Positions 53,362 through 61,299 of a stretch of DNA of 64,000 bases are shown here, piece by piece. Under the pieces are notes generated by a model. The model was not told where the DNA came from. It did not search any database and worked only from the letters and a program-made list of their open reading frames with translations. The position numbers and the translations under genes were made by a program. Every line of letters starts with the position of its first letter. Within the stretch, counting starts at the first letter, position 1. The DNA comes from Chloroflexota bacterium. GTDB taxonomy: Bacteria > Chloroflexota > Chloroflexia > Chloroflexales > Roseiflexaceae. The stretch lies in the NCBI GenBank assembly GCA_018969485.1, contig JAGWYG010000010.1, positions 1 through 64,000 of the forward strand, in the 5' to 3' direction.

Positions 53362-54327
53362 ATGATCAGGATCGCGGAATTTCTGCCGGCCCAACCGGCG
53401 CCACTCTGGCGTCTGATGCGTCAGGTCGGCGTCAGCGATGCTGTCGTACCGCTGCCGGTGCCGCAGGCTGGCGAGCGCCCATGGGATTTCGCCCCCATGC
53501 TGCGCATGCGCAGTGCGCTGCACGACGCCGGGTTCACCGTCGCAGTGATCGAGAGCAGCCCGCCGCTGGATCGCGCGCGGCTCGGCGTCGATGGCCGCGA
53601 CGAGGAGATCGCGCACCTCTGCGCGATGATCGACCACATGGGAGCGCTGGGCATTCCGGTGCTGTGCTATAACTTCATGGCCGTACTCGGCTGGACGCGC
53701 ACCTCCTTCACGGTGCCGGCGCGCGGCGGCGCACTGGTCAGCGGCTACGACCACCGGCTGATGGAGCGGGCGCCGCTCACCGATGCGGGAGTGGTGAGCG
53801 AAGACACCCTCTGGCAGAACCTGCACTACGTCCTGCAGCGCGTCCTGCCGGTCGCCGAGCGCGCCGGCGTGCGGCTGGCGATGCATCCCGACGATCCGCC
53901 GCGGTCACCGCTGCGTGGCATCGGGCGCATCATGCGCTCGGTCGAGAACTTCCAGCGGCTGATCGATCTGGCGCCGAGCCCGATGAACGGTATTACGCTC
54001 TGCCAGGGCAATTTCGGTCTGATGACCGACGACCTGCCGGGGGTGATCCGGCACTTCGGCCACCAGGGCAAGATCTTCTTCGTCCACATGCGCGATGTCC
54101 GCGGCCATGCCGATGCATTCGTCGAGACGTTTCACGACGACGGGCCGACCGATCTTCTGGCGTGCCTGCGCGCCTACCGCGCGATCGGGTTCGATGGAGT
54201 CCTGCGCCCGGATCATGTGCCGACGCTGGCCGGCGAGGAGAATGGCGCGCCAGGGTACGAGACGCTCGGCCGGCTGTTCGCGGTGGGATACCTGACGGGG
54301 CTGCGCGAAGCAGCATACGCGCCATGA
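53362..54327 (+). CDS. uxuA: Mannonate dehydratase-like (UxuA family) protein
   Basis: 321 aa, ATG behind GAGAGGAG. TIM-barrel lyase that dehydrates D-mannonate to 2-keto-3-deoxygluconate in hexuronate breakdown. Key sites: AGVRLAMHPDDPP (metal His), ITLCQGNFGLM (metal Cys), IFFVHMRDVRG (metal His), RPDHVPTL. Shorter than the ~390-aa E. coli enzyme but similar to other bacterial members. The stop overlaps the next ATG (ATGA). Confidence 0.88.
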   Translation: MIRIAEFLPAQPAPLWRLMRQVGVSDAVVPLPVPQAGERPWDFAPMLRMRSALHDAGFTVAVIESSPPLDRARLGVDGRDEEIAHLCAMIDHMGALGIPVLCYNFMAVLGWTRTSFTVPARGGALVSGYDHRLMERAPLTDAGVVSEDTLWQNLHYVLQRVLPVAERAGVRLAMHPDDPPRSPLRGIGRIMRSVENFQRLIDLAPSPMNGITLCQGNFGLMTDDLPGVIRHFGHQGKIFFVHMRDVRGHADAFVETFHDDGPTDLLACLRAYRAIGFDGVLRPDHVPTLAGEENGAPGYETLGRLFAVGYLTGLREAAYAP

Positions 54328-54692
54328 GCGCCGGCGGCGACGGCACGCTGCAGGTGGAGTTGGTGGCGCTGCCGTGGTGGCTGATGCTGGTGCTCGGCGT
54401 GCTGAGCGCCGGCGTGGCGCCGCTGGCAATCTGGCTGGCCGAACGGCGCTGGCCGCGGGTGATCGACGCCGATGGCATCACCACGCGGTCGGGGGCGCGC
54501 GTGCGCTGGCACGAGATCACCCGCGTCGAGCATGTGGTGACCGTCGTCAACCGAACGCGCACCGAGCGCTGGGATGTCCACGCACCAGGCACCACCATCG
54601 CGGTCGTGGTCTATCGGCTGCGCGCCGGGCGCGACGTCCTCGACGCGATCATGCGGCGCGTCCCGCCCCACGTGCGGCCGGCCGGCTGGTGA
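54324..54692 (+). CDS. Single-pass PH-like membrane protein
   Basis: 122 aa, co-translated with uxuA. One hydrophobic segment (about 17-41, WWLMLVLGVLSAGVAPLAIWLAERRW) is followed by a small beta-rich domain (RVIDADGITTRSGARVRWHEITRVE, GTTIAVVVYRLRAG) resembling bacterial PH/YcxB-type folds. Its link to hexuronate metabolism is unclear; the pairing may be only positional. Confidence 0.6.
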   Translation: MSAGGDGTLQVELVALPWWLMLVLGVLSAGVAPLAIWLAERRWPRVIDADGITTRSGARVRWHEITRVEHVVTVVNRTRTERWDVHAPGTTIAVVVYRLRAGRDVLDAIMRRVPPHVRPAGW

Positions 54693-54789
54693 CCGCGGGC
54701 AGCAGGATTCCCGGGCGTCCTGATCTCGCACGTCCGGCGGAGGCGCCGGGCTGCGGTGGTGGTCGGCGCAGCCGGCATCCAGGCCAGGC

Positions 54790-55917
54790 TCAGTCGTCCA
54801 GCGCTGCCACGACCGCATTCGAGAATCGTGCCCAGTGCGGCGCGAACCAGCCGTTATACAGCATCTGGTTGGCCAGCATCACGCACACCAGGTCGCGCGT
54901 CGGATCGGCCCAGGCGAACGTGCCAGCCACGCCCGTGTGACCAAACGTCGCCGCAGCGGTGAAATCACCCGAGAAATGCGGCCGCTTGTGGCCGCGCAGA
55001 TCAAATCCCAACCCCCAGGCGCAGTCGGGCCAGGTCGTGAAGCCCTCGATACCACCGCGCAGCCCGGCCGTCTGATTCTCCAGCATGCCCTGCACCGTCG
55101 CCGGTGCCAGCAACCGCCCGCCATGCGGCAGTCGGCCACGATCGAGGAACAGTTGGAAGAACCGGGCCGTATCGAGGGCGGTGCCGACAGCGACCCCGGC
55201 CGGATGCGTGAGCGTGCGCGCATACGATGAGTTGAACCGCTCGAACGGATCGCCCGGATCGCGCGTACCCGCAACGTGAACGATGCGCGTCGTGAGCGAT
55301 CCCTCGGGCGCGATCAGCATGCTGCGCATCCCCAACGGCGTGAACACCCGGGTGCGCATGAAGTCGGCGAAGCTGAAGCCACTCACCGCCTGGATGATGA
55401 TTCCCAGCAGACCATAGCCCACATTGCTGTACTCGACCTTGCTGCCAGTCGGAACGATCGGCACCGCCTTGCGATACGTTTCGATCTCGGCGGCAGTCGC
55501 GATGCCGCGCGGCAGCCCCTTCAGGTCAGGGTCCTGCGCCAACCCCGAGGTGTGGCTCAGGATGTGACGCACCGTGATCCCGGCGCATTCGGGGCGGCGG
55601 AACTCCTCGATCCAGGTGGCGACCGGCTCGTCGAGCGAGAGCCGGCCTTCCTCAACCAGGATCATCACGGCACATGCCGCCATCGGCTTGCCGATCGATG
55701 CCAGGTGAAACAGGCTGTTGCTGTCGATATTCAGCCCGCTGTTGCCCGGGCCGTAATGACCGCGCGCATAGGTGCGCACCACAAAGCCGCGGCGCATGAT
55801 CACCGCCGACACCGCGCCGACGATGCCGGCATCGATCCATCCGTCGAGGACCGCCACCGCGCGCAGCAGGCGCGGCAGACTCACGCCGAGCCGTCCCAGA
55901 TCCGCATCAATCGTCAT
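54790..55917 (-). CDS. Serine hydrolase (class-C beta-lactamase family)
   Basis: 375 aa, ATG at 55917 behind GGGAG. Active-site Ser-x-x-Lys is in LFHLASIGKPMAACAV, Tyr-x-Asn in VEYSNVGYGLLG, and the third motif is HTG in TFGHTGVAGTFAW. SHTSGLAQD is also typical. Family members are esterases, D-amino peptidases or beta-lactamases; no signal peptide is visible, which argues against periplasmic drug resistance. Separate from its neighbours by short gaps. Confidence 0.9.
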   Translation of the reverse strand: MTIDADLGRLGVSLPRLLRAVAVLDGWIDAGIVGAVSAVIMRRGFVVRTYARGHYGPGNSGLNIDSNSLFHLASIGKPMAACAVMILVEEGRLSLDEPVATWIEEFRRPECAGITVRHILSHTSGLAQDPDLKGLPRGIATAAEIETYRKAVPIVPTGSKVEYSNVGYGLLGIIIQAVSGFSFADFMRTRVFTPLGMRSMLIAPEGSLTTRIVHVAGTRDPGDPFERFNSSYARTLTHPAGVAVGTALDTARFFQLFLDRGRLPHGGRLLAPATVQGMLENQTAGLRGGIEGFTTWPDCAWGLGFDLRGHKRPHFSGDFTAAATFGHTGVAGTFAWADPTRDLVCVMLANQMLYNGWFAPHWARFSNAVVAALDD

Positions 55918-55978
55918 GCGACACTCCCTGCCGACGGCTGGAGCCACCGCTGGCTCATTGCGCCATCACCACACCGCA

Positions 55979-57124
55979 TCAACTGGCCCAGCGCTCGCGC
56001 GCAGCAAAGACCGCGCCGAAGGTCAGCGATACCCCGGCGACCAGGATGCCGGCGGCCAGGCCCACGAGGATCGCGGCCGCCGTCACCGGCACGGCGTCGC
56101 CGCCGATCATGGCGAACCCGACGCGCCCGCCGCGCCCACCGAGGTGCTGCACCTCGAGCCGATACTGCCCGCTGGCGAGCGCATCGACCGGCAGCACGCT
56201 GCGATCGAAGCGCACGGCTGAGTCGACGAATGCGACGTCGACCGGACCGCCGACGACGGCGCCGCTGGCGTCGCGGAGCAGCGCCTGAACCCGTCCTTCG
56301 CCATACGTGTTCTCGACCATCAGCAACCGTCGCGTACCATCGATGGGAATGGTGGCGGCGCTGAGTGGCTTTTCGGGCGTCGCCCACAGCTCGCCGCTCG
56401 TCACGCGGGCGCGCATCACATCGAACCCGGCGACGCTCAGCACCAGCGCGCCGGCGCCGGCGACGCTCAGCGCGACCAGGTACTGGCGCCAGCGCGCAGC
56501 AGCCTGGCGCCGCTCAAACCATGCGGCCGAGCCGGCGTCGAGCGCCTCGGCGTGCGCCTGGTCGGCCGGCGCGCCCAGCCAGCCGCGCCATCGGCGTTCC
56601 CACCAGATCCAGTACGCCCAGATACCACCAGACGTGCCGAAGATCACCGGCAGCATGATCAGCACCAGGTTCCAGGTGGCCGGCCGCCGCGACGCCAACG
56701 ACGGCAGCGTCTCGCCAGCCGCCTCGCTGCGGTACAGCGCGGCGTCGGCGTTGCCGAGGATCAGACCCAGCGCCGCGACGGCGATGACCAGCGTCAGGCT
56801 GACCGGCGCCAGTTGCGCGCCCCAGGGTGCAGGCAGTCGGGCGCCGACGCGCTGGAGTCCGGCGAGCGCCGTGCCGAGCGCGATCAGCCCGATGACGACC
56901 GGCGTCCAGCTCAGCAGAAACGACGGCAGGCGCGCCAGGTCTGCTTCGATCGCCAGCCAGGCGAAGTCGCCGAGCACCGGAATCCGGCTGGTGAACGCGT
57001 ATTGCCAGGCGATGCCGACGCCCAGCATCAGCACGAGTGCGGCGATGAAACTCAGCGCGACGCACAACCCGGCGAGGACGCCGGCGCTGATGATGCGCCG
57101 CGCGGTCACGGCAGGAGTACTCAT
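55979..57124 (-). CDS. Polytopic membrane protein, unknown family (DUF5671-like)
   Basis: 381 aa, ATG at 57124. About six hydrophobic segments: 14-40, 73-95, 107-126, 152-173, 215-235 and 343-372. A hydrophilic region (about 240-335) that includes IDGTRRLLMVENTYGEGRVQALLRD and LDALASGQYRLEVQHLGG-like beta strands sits between the last two, so one soluble beta domain faces one side of the membrane. WWERRWRGWL is a basic-aromatic cytosolic loop. It resembles DUF5671-type proteins in layout only. Function unknown. Confidence 0.6.
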   Translation of the reverse strand: MSTPAVTARRIISAGVLAGLCVALSFIAALVLMLGVGIAWQYAFTSRIPVLGDFAWLAIEADLARLPSFLLSWTPVVIGLIALGTALAGLQRVGARLPAPWGAQLAPVSLTLVIAVAALGLILGNADAALYRSEAAGETLPSLASRRPATWNLVLIMLPVIFGTSGGIWAYWIWWERRWRGWLGAPADQAHAEALDAGSAAWFERRQAAARWRQYLVALSVAGAGALVLSVAGFDVMRARVTSGELWATPEKPLSAATIPIDGTRRLLMVENTYGEGRVQALLRDASGAVVGGPVDVAFVDSAVRFDRSVLPVDALASGQYRLEVQHLGGRGGRVGFAMIGGDAVPVTAAAILVGLAAGILVAGVSLTFGAVFAARERWAS

Positions 57125-57220
57125 GGCAGGAGGATCCCCTTCCTGGTGATTGGAGTCGGGCGAGGTGCCATGCCATCATACCGCGTCGGCACCATCGCAT
57201 GCAACCGGGTACGCGGCATC

Positions 57221-58117
57221 TCAGCGCTGCTCGGGCGCGCCGAACTGCGCATCGACCGGCACCAGCAGCACCGAGCCATCGAGCGCCCCGATCGCCAGCA
57301 GCGCACCATCAGGTGAGAACATGACACACGGCACCGTCTCGGCAGCCACGCTCAGTTCCCTGATGCGACGGCCATCGGCGACGCGCCAGATCAGCACGCG
57401 GCCGTCGCCGCCAGCCGATGCCAGCAGGGCGCTGTCCGGCGAGAAGCTGACGCCCATCACGGCGCGCTGGTGGCCCTGGAGCAGCCGTGGCCCGCCGCCG
57501 TCGTGCAACTGCCAGAGCCGCACCAGCCCATCGGCCGAGGCCGAGGCCAGCAGCGCACCATCGGCACTGAACGCCAGCCCCCATACGGTGCCGCGATGGC
57601 CGGCCAGCGTGCGAGCCAGAAATCCCTCGGGCATGCGCCACAGCTTGACGCTGCCATCGCCCGATGCGGTGGCCAGCAGTTCGCCATCGGGCGCAAAGCG
57701 TGCGCCGAACACGCCCGCCGTGTGCCCGGCCAGGATGCGCAACGGACTACCGTCGGCCAACTGCCAGATGCGAACCTGGTGATCGGCACCGGCCGAGGCG
57801 AGATGCTCGCCATCGGGCGAGAAGGCGACGCCGCCGATGTAGTCGGTGTGGCGCTGCAACATCAGCAGCGGCCGACTATCGCTGACGCGCCAGATGGTGA
57901 TGTCGTTGTCCCAGCCGCCGGTGGCGAGCTGGGAACCATCGGGCGAAAAGGTGACGCACGTCACCGCCTGGCGTGCCGTCTGACTCCAGATCAGCCGACC
58001 ATCGCCGACATCCCACACTTTGATCATGCGGTCGCCGGCGACGGTGGCCAGCATCGCGCCGTCGGGCGAGAACGCGATCGCAGTGACCCAGTTGGTGTGG
58101 CCGCGCAGAACCCTCAC
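57221..58117 (-). CDS. Seven-repeat WD40 protein
   Basis: 298 aa, GTG at 58117 behind AAGGAG. Seven blades of about 40 aa can be read: RGHTNWVTAIAFSPDG..IKVWD; QAVTCVTFSPDG..ITIWR; RHTDYIGGVAFSPDG..VRIWQ; GHTAGVFGARFAPDG..VKLWR; GHRGTVWGLAFSADG..VRLWQ; GHQRAVMGVSFSPDS..VLIWR; AETVPCVMFSPDG..VLLVP. So it forms one complete propeller with no extra domain. WD40 proteins are scaffolds; a free-standing bacterial one may organise the membrane protein encoded just downstream. The blades are similar enough to suggest recent expansion. Confidence 0.92.
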   Translation of the reverse strand: MRVLRGHTNWVTAIAFSPDGAMLATVAGDRMIKVWDVGDGRLIWSQTARQAVTCVTFSPDGSQLATGGWDNDITIWRVSDSRPLLMLQRHTDYIGGVAFSPDGEHLASAGADHQVRIWQLADGSPLRILAGHTAGVFGARFAPDGELLATASGDGSVKLWRMPEGFLARTLAGHRGTVWGLAFSADGALLASASADGLVRLWQLHDGGGPRLLQGHQRAVMGVSFSPDSALLASAGGDGRVLIWRVADGRRIRELSVAAETVPCVMFSPDGALLAIGALDGSVLLVPVDAQFGAPEQR

Positions 58118-58177
58118 GATGCGTGCTCCTTCGCTGGCTGTGACCGCGGTGGTTCGTGCGTCCAGCGCACCGCGCCA

Positions 58178-59494
58178 TTATACCGTGAACGCGTGATCGG
58201 ACGGCGGCGGCCGGGTGGCGCAGGCCCACAGGCAGGCGATGGCGGCCTGCTGGTAGAGGTAGGGCCACAGGACGGGATTGAACGCCATGAACAGGAGGAG
58301 CGCGGCGGCGAGCGCGGCGATGAGCGCGGCGTCGCTGGGACGCCGCCACCACGCGTGGCCACCGATCAGCAGCAGCATCCCGGCCTGGATGGGCTTGAGC
58401 CAGCCCTCGAGCCCGCGACGCCAGAAGCTGCCGCTGAAGCCGAGCTGTGACGCCCAGGTGTGGTCGAGCTCCCAGCGCAGTCGCGGATAGCGCGCGAGGT
58501 CGTTGAACCACAGCCAGACGCCATACTGCACCATGGCGGCGTCCCAGATGAGGAATGGTGCCAGCCACGCGGTGCCGACGAGCAGGGCGGTGGCGCAGCC
58601 GCGGATGAGCTTGCGCCAGCCATCAGCGCGGCGCGCGATGGCGACAAACGGCGCGACGATGATGGCGAACGGCGAGGTGGCGCCGGCGAGGCCCAGCCAG
58701 ATCCAGACGCTGTGCCGGCGTTCGGCCAGCGCGGTGAGCACGGCCGCGAGCACCGCCCACCAGATCGGCGCAGTGGTGGTGAGCGACCAGTTGAGTACCG
58801 AGGGCTGCAGGAACATCCAGCTCCACAGGCCGGCGGCGGCGGGGCTGCGCCGCCAGAGCATGGCACCGACGCACGTCTCGGCGATGAGGTTGCTGAGGCG
58901 GATGTCGAGACCGAGCAGCGCCGGTGGCAGGTAGGCCAGCCAGCTGATCGGGAGATAGGTGAGGGGTACCGGCCACGGCATGGCGTAGATGGCGTACGGG
59001 CTCTGGCCGGCGAGCAGGCGCTGCAGTGCACCGCGCACCAGCGGCAGCATGTCGCCATGCTCGGGGATGATCGGCAATGCGGCGGCGCCGATCAGCCGCG
59101 CGGCACCGCCGAGCACCAGCGCTGTGGCGAAGAGCGCCGCCGGGCGGGGCCAGCGCCAGGCGATCACGAGCAGCGCCAGCAGGCCAGCCGCCAGCGCCAG
59201 CCACAATCCCGGCGTCGGTGCGGCCACGAGAAACCCGGCCAGGTTGTGCGCAGTCGCCACCCAGGCACAGGCGGCCAGCAGCGCGGCGGCGCGCGTGCCG
59301 GGCAAGCGCGACGGCGCTCGCGCGATCAGCAGCATCAGTGCGATCAGGCTGACCACCAGCGCTCCACCGAGCGCAGTCCACGAGCCCATGACGGACTGTA
59401 GCCGATACACGTGCAGTGCGCCGAGCACGTCGAGCATCGCGAGGAGTGCCAGCGCAGCCGGCAACCAGCCACCCGGCACGCGTCGCGCGATCAT
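58178..59494 (-). CDS. Polytopic membrane protein (glycosyltransferase-87/DUF2029-like)
   Basis: 438 aa, last gene of the three-gene glycosidase operon, start overlapping the upstream stop (ATGA). About 10-11 helices. A hydrophilic segment after the fifth helix (PIIPEHGDMLPLVRGALQRLLAGQSPYAIY) fits the first loop of GT-C or DUF2029 mannosyltransferases, where an acidic residue is catalytic. PLTYLPISWLAYLPPALLG and LQPSVLNWSLTTTAPIWWAVLA follow. It would use lipid-linked sugars on the outer face. Assignment is by topology and loop pattern. Confidence 0.6.
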   Translation of the reverse strand: MIARRVPGGWLPAALALLAMLDVLGALHVYRLQSVMGSWTALGGALVVSLIALMLLIARAPSRLPGTRAAALLAACAWVATAHNLAGFLVAAPTPGLWLALAAGLLALLVIAWRWPRPAALFATALVLGGAARLIGAAALPIIPEHGDMLPLVRGALQRLLAGQSPYAIYAMPWPVPLTYLPISWLAYLPPALLGLDIRLSNLIAETCVGAMLWRRSPAAAGLWSWMFLQPSVLNWSLTTTAPIWWAVLAAVLTALAERRHSVWIWLGLAGATSPFAIIVAPFVAIARRADGWRKLIRGCATALLVGTAWLAPFLIWDAAMVQYGVWLWFNDLARYPRLRWELDHTWASQLGFSGSFWRRGLEGWLKPIQAGMLLLIGGHAWWRRPSDAALIAALAAALLLFMAFNPVLWPYLYQQAAIACLWACATRPPPSDHAFTV

Positions 59495-61299
59495 GGCACG
59501 CTCGCCACCACATAGTCGCGCGCTGGTGCAAGGATGCGGGTGACGCTCGGCCGCGCCGGCCCATCGTCGACGCGCACCTGGCCGCCGTCGACCAGCGGTC
59601 GCAGCTCGACGATCACCGGCTGGTCGCTGCGGATGATGTAGCGCGCCCGCGCCGCGTCGAGCAGCAGGTCGATCCGCGCACCCTGGTAGCTGAAACCGGT
59701 GATGCCGTCGCCGGGGATGGTGCGAAACGGCCGCGGTGCGACGATCAGGCGTGCCGGTGTCGGCTGCAGCCCGTAGTGTCCGCCGTAGATTGCCAGAAAC
59801 CACGCGGCGCTGTCCCAGGTGCGCCCGCGGTCGCCGCTCTCGCCCGGGCCATAGCGGGCAGTGTCACCGGCGATGAACTCGAGCACCGGTGGGTCCGTGT
59901 CGGCGACCATCGCGCGGTAGGCTCCCATGATCTGCTCGGCTTCGGCTGCCAACCCTGCCGCAGCATAGGCCGGCGCCGCGAGCCCGACGATCCACGGCGC
60001 GCTGGCATCGAGCATCCACAGCGGCACCGGCGGATCGACGACGCGGCGCATCTCGGGCTCGTAGCCGCCCAGCGTCAGGCGGAATGGCGCAGGATCGGCG
60101 AGAAAGTCCGGCAGGTGGCGCTGCAGTGCGGCGACCAGGCCGGCATACTGCGGGTCGTCGCGGTCAATCAGGCCGCTGCGCAGCGCGGCGAACACGCCGA
60201 ATGTCTCGAGGATCGGGACGATCCGGCCATCGCCGCGGCGCCAGGCGATCGGCCATGGTTGGGACGTCAGCCAGTAGCCGCCGGCATCGACCGGGCGGTG
60301 ATAGCCGCTGCGCAGCGCTGCGGCATGCTCGCGCCAGCGTGCGCCGTCGTGGCCGGCCCACGCCTCGAGCTCCGCGAGCTCGAGGAATGCGCCGTAGAAC
60401 CGCGCCAGCGCGTAGGTATGCAGCGGGCCGTTCTCGATCGAGTCATAGTATCCGTACGGAAAGATATCCTGGTCGGGCATGCCATCGCCGTCGCTGTCAA
60501 GGCGCACGATCCAGGCACCAATCGTCAGCAACGTACCACGGTACTGCTCATAGAACGAGCGGTCGCCGGTCTTGGCGACATAGACGTATGCTGCATGGAT
60601 CAGGTTGGGCATGCTGTCCCAGCTGGTGCGATTCTCGGCATCGAGCCGGTCGCCGCGCAGGTAGACCGTCTCGGGGGCGACGCCGTCGGCGGCGACATAC
60701 TCCATGAACAGGGCGATGTTGTCGGCGAACACCGAGAGATCGCCCAGCGCCAGCCCATACCCGCTGATCGCATAGTCCAGATCGCGCGTCCAGACGCTAT
60801 TGCTGTAATTGCGCTGGCTGGCGCGCAGCCCGCGCAGACCGGCGACATCGATGATGTTCGCACGGTAGCCATGCTCCAGCAGCAGCGCATCGATCGCGGG
60901 CGCATAGCGCGCCGCGGCCACCGGCAGCACGGCCTGCACGGTCGGTGCCAGTGGCGCGATGGCCGTCAGCGTGACACGCAGCCCGGCGTCGGCCTGCTCC
61001 TGGGCCACGATCGTCGCAGCAGCCTGGCGAGTCGCCGCGAGGGTGTCACTCGTCGGGCGTGGTTGCGGCCGGGCGGTGGGCGTCGGCGTCACGTCCCGGC
61101 GCTCGAGCGCCCGCACCGGCGTCGCGGCGGGCGGCGCCGTCTCGGCTGGCGCCACGGCGGGTGGCGCCACCGCACGCACCAGCGCCAGCGCCAGCACACC
61201 GAGCGCCAGCAGCGCGATGCCCCCCGCCAGCACCAGCGCCGGACTGCCGCCGGCAGACTGGGCGACGCGGCGCTGCGCAGCGCGCGAACGGCGCCTCAC
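59491..61299 (-). CDS. Membrane-anchored GH15-like (alpha/alpha)6 glycosidase
   Basis: 602 aa; GTG at 61299 overlaps the upstream stop (GTGA). An N-terminal membrane anchor (about 18-40, PALVLAGGIALLALGVLALALVRAV) and a Pro/Ala/Thr spacer put the catalytic part outside. The (alpha/alpha)6 region begins about residue 105. NSVWTRDLDYAISGY, DSDGDGMPDQDIFPYGYYDSIENGP and SPYGYYDS-type acidic sites are typical of glucoamylase-like toroids; WTRDLDY is the best active-site mark. DSDGDGMPDQD looks like a calcium-binding loop. Acts with the upstream GH39-like enzyme on an extracellular polysaccharide (inference). Confidence 0.75.
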   Translation of the reverse strand: MRRRSRAAQRRVAQSAGGSPALVLAGGIALLALGVLALALVRAVAPPAVAPAETAPPAATPVRALERRDVTPTPTARPQPRPTSDTLAATRQAAATIVAQEQADAGLRVTLTAIAPLAPTVQAVLPVAAARYAPAIDALLLEHGYRANIIDVAGLRGLRASQRNYSNSVWTRDLDYAISGYGLALGDLSVFADNIALFMEYVAADGVAPETVYLRGDRLDAENRTSWDSMPNLIHAAYVYVAKTGDRSFYEQYRGTLLTIGAWIVRLDSDGDGMPDQDIFPYGYYDSIENGPLHTYALARFYGAFLELAELEAWAGHDGARWREHAAALRSGYHRPVDAGGYWLTSQPWPIAWRRGDGRIVPILETFGVFAALRSGLIDRDDPQYAGLVAALQRHLPDFLADPAPFRLTLGGYEPEMRRVVDPPVPLWMLDASAPWIVGLAAPAYAAAGLAAEAEQIMGAYRAMVADTDPPVLEFIAGDTARYGPGESGDRGRTWDSAAWFLAIYGGHYGLQPTPARLIVAPRPFRTIPGDGITGFSYQGARIDLLLDAARARYIIRSDQPVIVELRPLVDGGQVRVDDGPARPSVTRILAPARDYVVASVP

